Source of the DNA: JBJXHG01 sp046160865
GTDB taxonomy: Bacteria; Planctomycetota; UBA1135; GCA-002686595
NCBI GenBank assembly: GCA_046160865.1
Contig: JBJXHG010000100.1
Span: forward strand, 14,307-78,306
DNA length: 64,000 nt
Direction of reading: 5' to 3'
Shown here: one piece after another, positions 39,089-49,840 of the stretch
Layout of the letters: each line of letters opens with the position of its first letter
Position numbering within the stretch: position 1 is the stretch's first letter
Notes under the pieces: generated by a model
The model's database searches: none
The model's input: the letters and a program-made list of their open reading frames with translations, nothing else
What the model was told of the DNA's origin: nothing
Translations under genes and position numbers: made by a program

Positions 39089-39247
39089 CAAGTAGGAGAT
39101 CAGGCCGAGATCGATACGCATGGGGAGACTCAGGGCGAGCCAACCGGTGCCGCGGAGTGCCGTCCGCCGATTGCGAGCACGTGGACGTTCCAACCGGCGC
39201 GTGCGGTTCACCGAACTCGCGCGGAATTGCGGCCGTCGAAGGCGCGC

Positions 39248-40140
39248 TCACTCACGCGACGTGCGCCACGCTTGCCAGCTTTCTTCGTGCGCAAGGAGAT
39301 CATCCCGCGGCAGCGACCGCAGCGTGCGCGCCCGCGCGAGGAACGAGTCGCCCTCGACACGCGCCAGCATGAAGTGCACGAACGCGCCCGAGGCGACACG
39401 CGCCGCGAGATCGGCTTCTTCGAGCCCGGCGTGGATGCGCATCCCGTCCTCGCGCCAATCGAGCAGTCGGCGAATCGCGCATCGCTCGCGCGGCAGTCGC
39501 GCCGCGTGGCCGAGCAGCGGCGACGCGTCGGTCTGCACGAGGCGCCCGTCCTCGAGCTGCATCGACTCGACGTACTCGGCGAGCCCTTCGTTGAACCAGC
39601 TCGTGTGCGCGATGCCGGTTCGATGCGTCCACACGTGTGCCAGCTCGTGCCGCAGCGTGTTGCGGTAGCCATCTGGATCGTACTGGCCCGTGATCGGCTG
39701 TCCGCCGGCGTTCGTCCCGCGCGCCTCTTCTTCGACGTAGAGGACCACGGCCGTTCCGTTCGCGTACGCCTCGACGCCGCGGCGCGGATGCTCTCCGGCC
39801 GGAATCATGCGCACGTGCTGCCCTTCGATCTCGATGCGTGGCCGCACACCGCGCACGGGCCGCAACCAGATGGAGAGCGGCGTGTCGAGTGTGGTGCCGA
39901 AGAGATCGCCGACGGCGCGCATCTCCTCCACCACGAGTTCGGCGTACCCGCGCGCCCCCGCCAGCGCGAACGGCGCGTAGAGCGTATGATCGCCCGCAAC
40001 CACGATCGTCTGCGCCTCGGTCGTGCGCAGCATCCGATCGAACTCGTCGAGCTCGAAGACCGTGTGGCAGCTCGCGACGAGCGAGCCGGTGAGCGCGAGC
40101 ACAACGCGCACGGACGCAGGGAACCGCACGTCGACGGCGC

Positions 40141-40144
<4 letters not shown>
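39248..40144 (-). CDS. Lipoprotein zinc metallopeptidase (HExxH, gluzincin-like)
   Basis: This 298-residue protein has a signal and lipobox (LALTGSLVASC) with Cys26 as the probable lipid site. The zinc motif is His166-Glu167-x-x-His170 (RHELAHVWTH), followed by WFNEGLAEYVE in which Glu186 is the expected third ligand. It resembles MA-clan peptidases of the DUF1570 or Peptidase_MA-like type, whose substrates are mostly unknown. The N-terminal 130 residues form an unassigned region. The ATG overlaps the fumC stop by 4 bases, so the two are coupled despite unrelated roles. Confidence 0.82.
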
Positions 40145-41571
<1,427 letters not shown>

Positions 41572-41697
41572 TGGCGGGCTCCTCGCAGGTGGTTGAGATT
41601 CATGACTTCGACACTCGCGCGCGACAAGTGCAAGTCCGGGTCGAAGAGCACGTCCCAAGATCTCGCCGCGGGCGGAGCGCGCGCGCTGACGCCACGC

Positions 41698-41982
41698 TCA
41701 TTCCTCGGACTCGCGGATCGTCATCTCGTCGACGATGCCAGACGTCGCATCGATCCGAATCGTTTTGTAGTTGCGAGGCGCTGCGTGGCCGTCGGCATGA
41801 AAGATCGGACTTCGACGGCCAGGGACATCGAACCCGATGGTCATCAGCCAGTGCTTGTCGTCGTGACTCAACCGAATCTCCTCGAGGAGGAGATTCGAAA
41901 TCGGCTCGTTTGCGTAGATCTCCGTGACGAACTCGTTGGCTCGGCGCACGGCGTCCTCGAGCGGGATCTGAGGCATGATCAT
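41698..41982 (-). CDS. Conserved small hypothetical protein
   Basis: A compact 94-residue acidic protein. It is probably a single alpha/beta domain: a helix (LEDAVRRANEFVTEIY), then strands (LLLEEIRLSHDDKHWLMTIG and RNYKTIRIDATSGIVDEMTI). The pattern of an LLEE strand, W-x-x-T-x-G and YKxxxID recurs in small uncharacterised bacterial proteins, but I cannot assign a role. ATG 41982 is listed; ATG 41976 (MPQIP) is equally possible. The longer open frame to 42120 is rejected because its extra N-terminus is low quality. It lies 126 bases before the fumC start. Confidence 0.75.
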   Translation of the reverse strand: MIMPQIPLEDAVRRANEFVTEIYANEPISNLLLEEIRLSHDDKHWLMTIGFDVPGRRSPIFHADGHAAPRNYKTIRIDATSGIVDEMTIRESEE

Positions 41983-42147
41983 TCCGGGGGATGGACGTCC
42001 CCCGCTCGCCAGAGTTGCGCGCGAGCACGACTTCGCGCCTGCATTCCTCACGGTGCTGCGGCCGCACAGGAAGCACGACGACTCCGCGTGCGGCGATCGA
42101 ATGGTGGTCGAAGCCGGCAAGTGACGACCCAGTGGTCGTGAAACGGA

Positions 42148-42171
42148 GGATGGCGCCCTGCGGCGCCATCC
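42148..42171 (-). terminator. Terminator after the TSP3 protein gene
   Basis: A perfect 10-base stem (GGATGGCGCC with GGCGCCATCC) and 4-base loop, followed on the minus strand by TCCGTTTCACG, lies 47 bases after the TSP3 stop. A second imperfect hairpin sits right after the stop at about 42183-42214. Confidence 0.7.
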
Positions 42172-42218
42172 CGATCGTCCCTTCGAAGCGAGCGGTCAAG
42201 CTCGCGTCGAAGCTGTCC

Positions 42219-44849
42219 TCACGGCCAGATCAGCTTGAAGCCGTTCGAGAAGTTGGCCGTCGCCGGGTTGCAGAAGTTCGGCTGCGCGTGGCGGTAGTAC
42301 AGCTGGTAGTACGCCGCGCCCGAACCCTGCAGCGTGGCCGCGGTCACCGCGGTCGTCTGCACCAAGTTCGGATACGTCCACGCTCCGATCGCCGCGCCGT
42401 TCGTGCCGGCGTTGTGACCGCCGAAGCGAATGATGTGGCCGTTGTCGACGCGCGTGACGCAGTACAGGCCGTCGCCGTTCGGCACGCCGTCGGGATGCTG
42501 ACCGTTGCCGACGACGAGGAACGCGAAGCCGACGTAACCCGCTCCGATCGTGCACTGGAACTGGATCGTGTCGGGCACCGTCGTGCCGACCGCGCCGAGC
42601 AGTGCGCCGTTCAAGTCGAACGCGTTCGCACAGCCGTGGCCCGGTGCCGCTTGAGGATTCGGAACGATGCTCGGCGCCACGCACGGGCACGGCGTCGAGA
42701 GCGCGCCTTCCCCAGTCGGGAAGCAGAACGCGCTTCGATCGGTCTCGATGCAGTCCGGCGTTCCGTCGCCGTCGCTGTCGGCGTCCGAAGTGCCGCAGCC
42801 GCACACGCCCGGGAACGTCTTGTTGGGATCGCTCGGGCAGCCGTCGAGGCAGTCGGCGACGCCGTCGCCGTCCGTGTCGATGTCGGGCGTGCCGCAGCCG
42901 CACTGGCCGGGCGACGTCTTCGTCGGATCCGTCGGGCAGCCGTCGTTGCAATCCGCGACGCCGTCCCCGTCCGTGTCGGTGTCGGGCATGCCGCAGCCGC
43001 ACACGCCCGGCGCCGTCTTCGTCGGATCTTCGGGGCAGCCGTCGTTGCAGTCCGCGACGCCGTCGCCGTCCGTGTCGACGTCCACCACGCCGCAGCCGCA
43101 GATGCCGGGCGTCGTCTTCGTCGGATCGGTCGGGCAGCCGTCGTGGCAATCCGGGGTGCCGTCACCGTCGGTGTCGACGTCCGGCACGCCGCAGCCGCAC
43201 ACGCCCGGACGCGTCTTCAACGGATCGTCGGGGCAACCGTCGTTGCAGTCCGCCGTGCCGTCCCCGTCCGTGTCCGTGTTGGCGACCCCGCAGCCGCACT
43301 GGCCGGGCGACGTCTTCGTCGGATCGGTCGGGCAGCCGTCGTTGCAGTCCGGTGTTCCGTCACCGTCCGTGTCGACGTCCACCACGCCGCAACCACACGT
43401 GCCGGGCGAGGTCTTCGTCGGATCCGTCGGGCAGTTGTCGTTGCAGTCGGGCGTTCCGTCGCCGTCCGTGTCGACGTCCGCGATGCCGCAGCCGCAGATG
43501 CCGGGCGAGGTCTTCGTCGGATCCGTCGGGCAGCCGTCGTTGCAGTCGGGCGTTCCGTCGCCGTCGGAATCCGTCTCGGACACACCACAACCGCAAATGC
43601 CGGGCGAGCTGTCGCTCGGATCGTTCGGGCAACCGTCATTGCAGTTCGGGATGCCGTCTCCGTCCGTGTCCGCGTCCGACACGCCGCAGCCGCAGATGCC
43701 GGCCGAAGTCTTGTTCGGATCGGTCGGGCAGCCGTCGTTGCAGTTCGGCACACCGTCTCCGTCCGTGTCCGTGTCGGGCACGCCGCAGCCGCACGTGCCC
43801 GGTCCCGTCTTCGTCGGATCGGTCGGGCAGCCGTCGTTGCAGTTCGCGACGCCGTCGCCATCCGAGTCCGTGTCCGAGACGCCGCAGCCGCATTGGCCCG
43901 GTGAAGTCTTCAGCGGATCGGTCGGGCAGCCATCGTTGCAGTCCGCGATGCCGTCACCGTCCGTGTCCGTGTCCTCGACGCCGCAACCGCAATCTCCGGG
44001 CGACGTCTTCTTGGGATCGTTCGGGCAACCATCGTGGCAGTTCTTCACGCCGTCGCCGTCCGTGTCGATGTCCGGCACGCCGCAGCCGCACGCGCCGGGC
44101 GACGTTTTCTTCGGGTCGGTCGGGCAGCCGTCGTTGCAGTCCTTGACGCCGTCGTTGTCGCTGTCGATGTCCGGCACGCCGCAACCGCACACGCCGGGCT
44201 GCGTTTTCTTCGGATCGTTCGGGCAGCCGTCGCGGCAATCCGCGGTGCCGTCGCCGTCGCTATCCGGACCGCTGTCGCAATCGTCACCGCAGTCGCGATC
44301 CTCACGCGGATCGTCACAACCGGCGTCGAACGTCGAAGCGCGCAGGTGCGCTTGCTTGCACGCGCCGTCGCTACGGCGGACCTTGAACCCAGAGTTCGGA
44401 TTGCAACCGACCGTGCAGTACTGGATCGGGTACGTGTAGCAAGCGTTGTCCGGCATCACGACGTTGAAGCGATACTTCCCCGTCGCGATCTTCGTCGCCG
44501 TGTAACACACGTTGCCGGTGTTGCTGCTCTTCACCATCACCTGAATGGTCGACGCGGTGCCACCGCTCCCGCAGTCGCGGATGTTCGAGATGGTCACGGC
44601 GTACGTCTTGCCTTGCTGCACGTCCCAGCTCTGCGTGCCGCTGCCATTCGGTCCATCGACGCAACCGCCGTTGATCGGCACCACGCTGTGCAATCGGCCG
44701 TCGCCGTAGCTGCAGCCCGACTCGCTCGCGTCGAGCCCCATCTCCGGCGTCTGCGCGTGGACGCTCGTCGACCAACACGCGATCAACACGACACACAGCG
44801 CGGTACAGGATCGCGCGACGGCGATCCAACTGCGAACGCACGCGTTCAT
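42219..44849 (-). CDS. Exported thrombospondin type-3 repeat protein
   Basis: This 876-residue secreted protein begins at ATG 44849 (MNACVRSWIAVARSC) with AAGGGG upstream and a signal peptide ending near VHAQ. Residues of about 40-190 form a Cys-containing domain (YGDGRLHSVVPINGG, YCTVGCNPNSGFKVR). Fifteen 33-residue repeats of the form DTDGDGxxDCxDGCPTDPxK then run to about residue 710; each has Asp-rich calcium sites and Cys pairs. The last 160 residues (GALSTPCPCVAPS to SNGFKLIWP) form a C-terminal module found in two other exported proteins here. Calcium-dependent rigidity is inferred from the repeat family. Confidence 0.93.
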   Translation of the reverse strand: MNACVRSWIAVARSCTALCVVLIACWSTSVHAQTPEMGLDASESGCSYGDGRLHSVVPINGGCVDGPNGSGTQSWDVQQGKTYAVTISNIRDCGSGGTASTIQVMVKSSNTGNVCYTATKIATGKYRFNVVMPDNACYTYPIQYCTVGCNPNSGFKVRRSDGACKQAHLRASTFDAGCDDPREDRDCGDDCDSGPDSDGDGTADCRDGCPNDPKKTQPGVCGCGVPDIDSDNDGVKDCNDGCPTDPKKTSPGACGCGVPDIDTDGDGVKNCHDGCPNDPKKTSPGDCGCGVEDTDTDGDGIADCNDGCPTDPLKTSPGQCGCGVSDTDSDGDGVANCNDGCPTDPTKTGPGTCGCGVPDTDTDGDGVPNCNDGCPTDPNKTSAGICGCGVSDADTDGDGIPNCNDGCPNDPSDSSPGICGCGVSETDSDGDGTPDCNDGCPTDPTKTSPGICGCGIADVDTDGDGTPDCNDNCPTDPTKTSPGTCGCGVVDVDTDGDGTPDCNDGCPTDPTKTSPGQCGCGVANTDTDGDGTADCNDGCPDDPLKTRPGVCGCGVPDVDTDGDGTPDCHDGCPTDPTKTTPGICGCGVVDVDTDGDGVADCNDGCPEDPTKTAPGVCGCGMPDTDTDGDGVADCNDGCPTDPTKTSPGQCGCGTPDIDTDGDGVADCLDGCPSDPNKTFPGVCGCGTSDADSDGDGTPDCIETDRSAFCFPTGEGALSTPCPCVAPSIVPNPQAAPGHGCANAFDLNGALLGAVGTTVPDTIQFQCTIGAGYVGFAFLVVGNGQHPDGVPNGDGLYCVTRVDNGHIIRFGGHNAGTNGAAIGAWTYPNLVQTTAVTAATLQGSGAAYYQLYYRHAQPNFCNPATANFSNGFKLIWP
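42751..44270 (-). repeat. Fifteen 99-base coding repeats in the TSP3 gene
   Basis: Units of about 99 bases encode the 33-residue repeats. Nucleotide identity between units is high by eye, so copy number could change by recombination. One unit has NCPTDP in place of GCPTDP and another has DPSDSS in place of DPTKTS. Confidence 0.85.
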
Positions 44850-45197
44850 ACACACCCCTTCGTTAGATGGCATCCAGGTGAACAACTTGCTCGGCGAAAG
44901 AACCCCGCGCAGCATGCACACGCGCACGACAGCGCACCGCACGAGCAGCGTTGCGTGTCCTTCTCGCGCCGGTAGTCAAACTGCGGGGGGGGCCGCCGAG
45001 TTCCTCTCTTGTACCGGGTTTGGGCCCGCCTGTGGGCATCTCCGTCGGAGATTTGCGCGCGCAGCGGAGTCGCCGACGCAATCGGCAACCCCATCGAGTC
45101 GGGCGTCAGGGAACTTGGTGACGGAAGCACGGAGCCAAAAGTTCCGTGCCTCTCACGTCAGGAGTTCATGCAGCCGCACGGCCGCGAGACACGACGG
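44850..45197. other. Gene-free region between the TSP3 gene and mdh
   Basis: This 348-base gap should hold the promoter of the TSP3 gene and the terminator of mdh, both on the minus strand. A hairpin with arms GCACGGA and TCCGTGC (about 45128-45150) is a plausible mdh terminator. ATCTCC with GGAGAT near 45040 is another short hairpin. A run of eight G lies near 44984. No gene or repeat family was recognised. Confidence 0.5.
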
Positions 45198-46151
45198 TCA
45201 GAGCAGGCGCAGATCGCGCAGCAAGTCGACGTCGGCCTGGATCGCGCCGGCCGTTTTCTGCATCTGCGCGCGCGATTCGTTGTCGAGGGGCACCTCGACG
45301 ACCTTCTCGACTCCCGCTCGACCGAGGATCGCCGGCACGCCCATGTAGATGCCCTCGAAACCGTACTGACCGTTCAAGAAGCACGCGCTCGGCAGCATCC
45401 GCTTCTGGTCGAGCAGCATCGACGCAGCCATCGCGACGGACGAGCTCGCCGGCGCGTACCAGGCGCTGCCGGTCTTGAGCAGGTTCACGATCTCCGCGCC
45501 GCCGTTCTTCGTGCGCTTCGCCATCGCCGCGATGTCGCCCGGTGCGACCAGATCGCCGACGCGCACGCCGTTCACCGTGCAGTACTGCGGCATCGGCACC
45601 ATCGAGTCGCCGTGCGCGCCGAGCACCATCGCGTCGACGTCTACGACCGAGGCCTTCGTCGCCTCGGCGATGAACCACGAGAAGCGCGCGCTGTCGAGCA
45701 CGCCGGCCATGCCGACGACGCGCGCGCCGGGGAAGCCGGTCTTGGCGCGGAACAGGTGCACCATCGAATCGAGCGGGTTCGTGACGACGATCGCGAGCGC
45801 TTCGGGCGAGCCGTTGCGCACGTAGTCCGCGACTTGCGCCACGATCTTGCCGTTCACCTCGAGGAGGTCCGAGCGACTCATCCCCGGCTTGCGCGGCAAG
45901 CCCGCCGTGACGATGACGAGATCGCTCCCCCACGTGTCCTTCGAATCGTTCGTTCCGACGACGCGCGCCGAGAACCCTTCGACGGCGGCCGACTGATTCA
46001 TGTCGAGCGCGATGCCCTGCGGTCGGCCCTCGACGACGTCGATCAACACGATCTCGGTCGCGAGGTTCTTGAGCGCGAGCAAATGCGCGCACGTCGAGCC
46101 GACGTAGCCGGCGCCGACGACCGTGACTTTGCGGCGTGTGATCGTGGACAT
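45198..46151 (-). CDS. mdh: Malate dehydrogenase (LDH-like type)
   Basis: This 317-residue enzyme oxidises malate to oxaloacetate with NAD in the TCA cycle. The Rossmann loop is VTVVGAGYVGSTCAHLL. The substrate loop GLPRKPGMSRSDLL carries Arg where lactate dehydrogenases have Gln, supporting malate. The catalytic His is in VLGAHGDSMVP and the substrate Arg in VLDSARFSWF. ATG 46151 gives MSTITRRKVTVVG; an in-frame upstream ATG at 46190 is possible but adds an unrelated Arg-rich leader. Confidence 0.95.
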   Translation of the reverse strand: MSTITRRKVTVVGAGYVGSTCAHLLALKNLATEIVLIDVVEGRPQGIALDMNQSAAVEGFSARVVGTNDSKDTWGSDLVIVTAGLPRKPGMSRSDLLEVNGKIVAQVADYVRNGSPEALAIVVTNPLDSMVHLFRAKTGFPGARVVGMAGVLDSARFSWFIAEATKASVVDVDAMVLGAHGDSMVPMPQYCTVNGVRVGDLVAPGDIAAMAKRTKNGGAEIVNLLKTGSAWYAPASSSVAMAASMLLDQKRMLPSACFLNGQYGFEGIYMGVPAILGRAGVEKVVEVPLDNESRAQMQKTAGAIQADVDLLRDLRLL

Positions 46152-46254
46152 GCGTGGCGCGCGGCGCGGCCAGAGTACGTCGCGCCGCACGCCTGTCCAG
46201 CGCGCTCCCGCGGTCGCGCCTCACGCGCACACGTTCACGCGGCCTAGCGCCGGA

Positions 46255-49044
46255 TCACCAGGTGATGCGGTACGCGCTCGTCAGGTTGGTCGTGCCCGCG
46301 CCGCAGAAGCCGGCTTGCGCATTGCGGTAGAGCACCTGGTAGCGCTTCGTCACGCCGCTACCGGGCGCCGTTCCGCTCACGGACGAGAGCGGCAGCGTCC
46401 AGCCGATCGCGGGATGCGGGTACTTCACGCTGCCGCACGCGGCGAACTGCGAGCCGAAGCGCGTGAGCGCTCCGTCTGCGCAGCGCACACCGTCACCGAC
46501 TCCGAAGCCACCCGCGAGCTCGGCCGTGCCCACGAAGAAGAAAGCGTAGCTCGACGGAGCTTGGCCGACCCCGCGCAACTCGACGTCGTCCCCGCTCGTC
46601 GATCCGCTCGCGAGCAAGCGCGCCCCGTCGAGGTGGAACGAGTTCGCGCAGCCCGCGTTCGAGGCGCCGCTCGGATCGGGCACTGTGCTCGGCGGCGAGC
46701 ACGGGCACGCCGTGGCGAGCGAGCCGTCGCCGAAGCAGAACGCGGTGCCGGGCTCGACGGCGGGATTGCACGAGCGCCAGGTCGCGAAGCCGATCGAGGG
46801 CTCCGTGCCGGCGCGCAGGAATTGGCCGCTGACGTACAGCGTCGGAACGCCGGTCGCAGGATCGTTCGCGACGTGCAGCGCGGACACCTGCCCGGAGATC
46901 GGCAGCCAGGTGGCGTCGCTGGTGGTCAGCCCGCCGTCGACCTCGCTCCACGCGACGCCGTCCCACTTCACGAGACCGTTGAGCGATGGGGGGCCGGACT
47001 GGTCGTCGACGAGTCCCGCGTACAGCGCCGGACCGGTGCCGTCGTCGAAGCTCGCGAGCGCGCGCACGTCGCCGGTCGCGAGCGACAGGATCGAAGTCCA
47101 CGTCGCGCCCGTCCAGTAGCGCACGCCGTTCGCGGTGCCCGCGTAGAGCTTCTCGCCGCCGCCGTCGTCATGCACGGCGAGCGCGTTCACGCGCGCGCCG
47201 ACGTTCGTGCCGACCGGCGAGTAGAAGGTCCCGTCGTAGCTGACGACCCGATTGACGGGGAACGCGATGCCCGTGTTGTACGCCTCGAACATCTCCCCAC
47301 CGATGTACAGCTTCGAGCCGCTCCCGTCGTCCCACTCGACGAACGTGACCACCTCGCCGTTCAGCTTCCCCGGCGACGACCAGCTCGAGCCGTTCCAGCG
47401 TGCGATCATCCAGTGGTTGGCGGCGCCGGCGACCGTAGCGAAGAAGCCGCCGATGTAGAGCTCGGGTCCACTGCCGCGGTCGTACATGCCGAGCGCGTTC
47501 AAGTGTGGGCCGAAGACACCGCCGACGGTGCCGACGCTCGTCCAGGAGGTCCCATCCCAGCGCGAAACAACGCTGCCGCCGGCGGCGAACAGATTCGGAC
47601 ACGCGGCGCTGCTCTCGGCGTACATCTGGAGCGCCGCGATGCCGGCCGACGTCGCGAACGGCTCCCAGTGCAGGCCGTCCCACTGCGCGATCGTCGGGGA
47701 GTAGACCTCTCCCGCCGTGGTGAATACACCCGAGGCGAACACGACGGGGCCTTTTCCGCCGGGATCGACGCCGGCCACGATGGCGCCCGTCGCGCCCGCC
47801 CCGCCCAATCCGTGTCCCTCCGCCAGCGGCGACCAGTCACCGTCTTCGAGCCGTGCGATGTAACGGGCCGCGCGGCTGCCGGCGCGCAGGAAGTCGCCGC
47901 CCGCATAGAGGCGTGCGCCGCCGCCCGCGCCATCGTCGAAGCTCGCCAAGGCTCGTACCGGCGCGCCGAGTTCGCTCGCGCCGACCGGAGACCACGCCAC
48001 GCCGTCCCACTTCGCGATGTTCCGTGCGGGCTGGCCACCCGCGTGCGTGAAACTGCCGCCGACGAATAGCGCTGGACCGCTGCCGTCGTCGTGGATCGCA
48101 ATCGCGTAGGTGGCGGCGGTCGTCGCTCCTGGGCCGTCCGTGAGTCCCGTACCACACGTACCCCAACTCGAGCCGTCCCACGTCGCGATCTTCTCGACCA
48201 GGAACCCGCCCTGGTGCAGCAGCCCGTCGACACCGAACAGCCGTCCGACCATGAACACTTTTTCGCCGCTGCCGTCGTCGAAAACGATCATGTCGTCGAC
48301 CATCGAGCCTATGCCGGGGATCCCAAGCCCCACCGGATGCCAGGCCGAGCCGTCCCAGCGCGCCATCCGTTCATATCCGCCGCCAGTGAACGGTCCCGCG
48401 ACGATCAACTCGGGGCCACTGCCGGCGTCGTACGAGACCATTTGGTCAACGAGCGTGTTCGACGGCAAACCGGTCGGGATCGGGGGCAGCGCCGACCACT
48501 GCGCGCCGTCCCAGTTATGTACACCGAGTTCGCCCGACACGAATAGCTGCGGGCCGAAGCCTTGGTCGTGAATCAAGAACTCCCCCGGGTATCTGGGCGC
48601 AAGCGGATCGGCTGGCCCAACCGGGACCCACGCAGCGCCGACGAGCTTCCAGACGATGGACGGGTTCAGCACGAACTGCTGTGGGATTGCCAGCGCGAAC
48701 AACTGCTCGCCCCCACCAGATCCGTCGTCGAAGCGAATCACACTCGTGACCTCGTAAGCAACCGCCGGATGGACGCGCGGCAGCGACGACCAGGTGCTCC
48801 CGGTCGTGTGCACCAATCCAAACGCATCGAAATCGAAAGCGAACGAGAACGCTCCGCCGGCGAACAGCGTCGGGACGCCTCCGTCGTCCAATACGCGCAG
48901 ATCCTTCACCGCAGCATTCATCCCTCTCAGCTCGAAGCCCGGTGTGAACTCCTGACACTGAGCGTGCGCGTCCGTGCGGACGCTCGCGATCGCGAGCGCC
49001 GCGGAGAGCAGGAAGGTGGCGCGGTGAACGTGGGTCGGGCGCAT
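46255..49044 (-). CDS. Exported repeat protein with probable beta-propeller
   Basis: This 929-residue protein starts at ATG 49044 with signal peptide MRPTHVHRATFLLSAALAIA ending near AHAQ. The body is a repeat of WDGxxWxPVG, then short strands and LYAGGxF (for example RNIAKWDGVAWSPVGASELG and LYAGGDFLRAGSRAARYIA), as in kelch-like or delta-60-type propellers of bacterial secreted proteins. The last 170 residues (AFCFGDGSLATACPCSPPS to TSAYRITW) form the C-terminal module shared with the TSP3 and TIGR03790-like proteins. Surface adhesion is only a guess. The long frame upstream to 49818 is not coding. Confidence 0.88.
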   Translation of the reverse strand: MRPTHVHRATFLLSAALAIASVRTDAHAQCQEFTPGFELRGMNAAVKDLRVLDDGGVPTLFAGGAFSFAFDFDAFGLVHTTGSTWSSLPRVHPAVAYEVTSVIRFDDGSGGGEQLFALAIPQQFVLNPSIVWKLVGAAWVPVGPADPLAPRYPGEFLIHDQGFGPQLFVSGELGVHNWDGAQWSALPPIPTGLPSNTLVDQMVSYDAGSGPELIVAGPFTGGGYERMARWDGSAWHPVGLGIPGIGSMVDDMIVFDDGSGEKVFMVGRLFGVDGLLHQGGFLVEKIATWDGSSWGTCGTGLTDGPGATTAATYAIAIHDDGSGPALFVGGSFTHAGGQPARNIAKWDGVAWSPVGASELGAPVRALASFDDGAGGGARLYAGGDFLRAGSRAARYIARLEDGDWSPLAEGHGLGGAGATGAIVAGVDPGGKGPVVFASGVFTTAGEVYSPTIAQWDGLHWEPFATSAGIAALQMYAESSAACPNLFAAGGSVVSRWDGTSWTSVGTVGGVFGPHLNALGMYDRGSGPELYIGGFFATVAGAANHWMIARWNGSSWSSPGKLNGEVVTFVEWDDGSGSKLYIGGEMFEAYNTGIAFPVNRVVSYDGTFYSPVGTNVGARVNALAVHDDGGGEKLYAGTANGVRYWTGATWTSILSLATGDVRALASFDDGTGPALYAGLVDDQSGPPSLNGLVKWDGVAWSEVDGGLTTSDATWLPISGQVSALHVANDPATGVPTLYVSGQFLRAGTEPSIGFATWRSCNPAVEPGTAFCFGDGSLATACPCSPPSTVPDPSGASNAGCANSFHLDGARLLASGSTSGDDVELRGVGQAPSSYAFFFVGTAELAGGFGVGDGVRCADGALTRFGSQFAACGSVKYPHPAIGWTLPLSSVSGTAPGSGVTKRYQVLYRNAQAGFCGAGTTNLTSAYRITW

Positions 49045-49214
49045 GGCGTGGCTGTCCTGGCTTCGGTCTGACGGTACTTGCGAGGCGCCTCGATCTCCTG
49101 AATCCCGGCGGGTGCGTCCGGGGTTGTACGCGCAGGCGAGCGCACGGCTCGCGCTTGGGCTGGGACCAACGTGGGCGTGTACAAGACGGTGCCCGTCCGC
49201 GCCGCGTGGCGAGA

Positions 49215-49781
49215 TTATCGCAATTCCACGCCGGACGGCGCCGGCCACGACCAGCCGCGCGCGCGCAACTGCGCGAGACACTGCGCGACGTGCTCGTCCG
49301 TCGTGCCGACGCCCGTGTCGACGAGAACGTGCTCGCCTTCGATCGGATCCCGCTCCGCGGCGAGCGCGTGGTAGAGCTCCGCCGAGCGATTGCCGGCGAG
49401 GTGCGCACCGTTCTGCCGATCGCTCGCGATCCGCGCGAGCGCGAGCGGAGCAGCGCACGTGCACTCGACGAACGACCACGGGAGCGTGGTGGCGCGCGCG
49501 AACGCGCGGAGCGAGTCGCGTGCCGCACGCCGCACGTACGTGCGTCCGTCGAGGATCACGAACCGTACGCCGTCCTTGCGCTCGAGGTACGCGGCCACGT
49601 CGAACATCGCGCGCACGACGAGGTCGTCCTGCTCGCGCGTGAAATCGACGTGATGCGGCCCGAACAAAGCCGTGCGCACGATGTCCTTGTCGATCACGTG
49701 CGCGCGGAGCTCGGCGGCAAGCGCGCGCGCGAGCGTGCTCTTGCCGGTTCCGGGCAAGCCGGCCATCGCGAGGAGGTACAT
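49215..49781 (-). CDS. Small P-loop kinase-like protein
   Basis: A 188-residue AAA_33 or zeta-toxin-like NTPase fold. The Walker A loop is MAGLPGTGKSTLARALA (residues 7-23), followed by the switch segment VIDKDIVRTALFG and strand FVILDGRTYVRRAARD. Residues such as RIASDRQNGAHLAGNRSAEL could form a lid. No antitoxin partner is adjacent, so a metabolite kinase is more likely than a toxin. The substrate is not identifiable. ATG 49781 is chosen over TTG 49802. It starts 60 bases after the isocitrate dehydrogenase stop. Confidence 0.8.
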   Translation of the reverse strand: MYLLAMAGLPGTGKSTLARALAAELRAHVIDKDIVRTALFGPHHVDFTREQDDLVVRAMFDVAAYLERKDGVRFVILDGRTYVRRAARDSLRAFARATTLPWSFVECTCAAPLALARIASDRQNGAHLAGNRSAELYHALAAERDPIEGEHVLVDTGVGTTDEHVAQCLAQLRARGWSWPAPSGVELR

Positions 49782-49840
49782 GGAACTCGACGCCGCGCGC
49801 AAGCGCCGCGACCTTCACGCCGCGCGGACGCGGCCGCGCA

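Larger units (their letters stand above)
38663..39247. other. Repeat-rich gene-free region upstream of aqpZ
   Basis: No gene is seen in these 585 bases. They hold, from left to right, the aqpZ promoter zone, a 83-base repeat (38779-38861), structured repeat copy B (38867-39088), and about 160 bases after it that show no feature I can identify. Open frames across the repeats on both strands have no recognisable product. Confidence 0.7.

Noticed and set aside
38760..39251. Open frames across structured repeat copy B
   Set aside because: They are Arg/Ser/Ala-rich translations of palindromic DNA and are not retained in copy A.
42751..44270. A CRISPR-like array
   Set aside because: The regular 99-base periodicity is in-frame protein repeats without unique spacers.
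42667..44439. A 590-codon repetitive open frame on the plus strand across the TSP3 gene
   Set aside because: It is the exact complement of the 99-base repeats; the minus-strand product has a signal peptide, Cys and Asp patterns and a shared C-terminal module.
49215..49781. Zeta-type toxin of a toxin-antitoxin pair
   Set aside because: No small antitoxin gene is adjacent; the P-loop kinase fold alone does not show toxicity.
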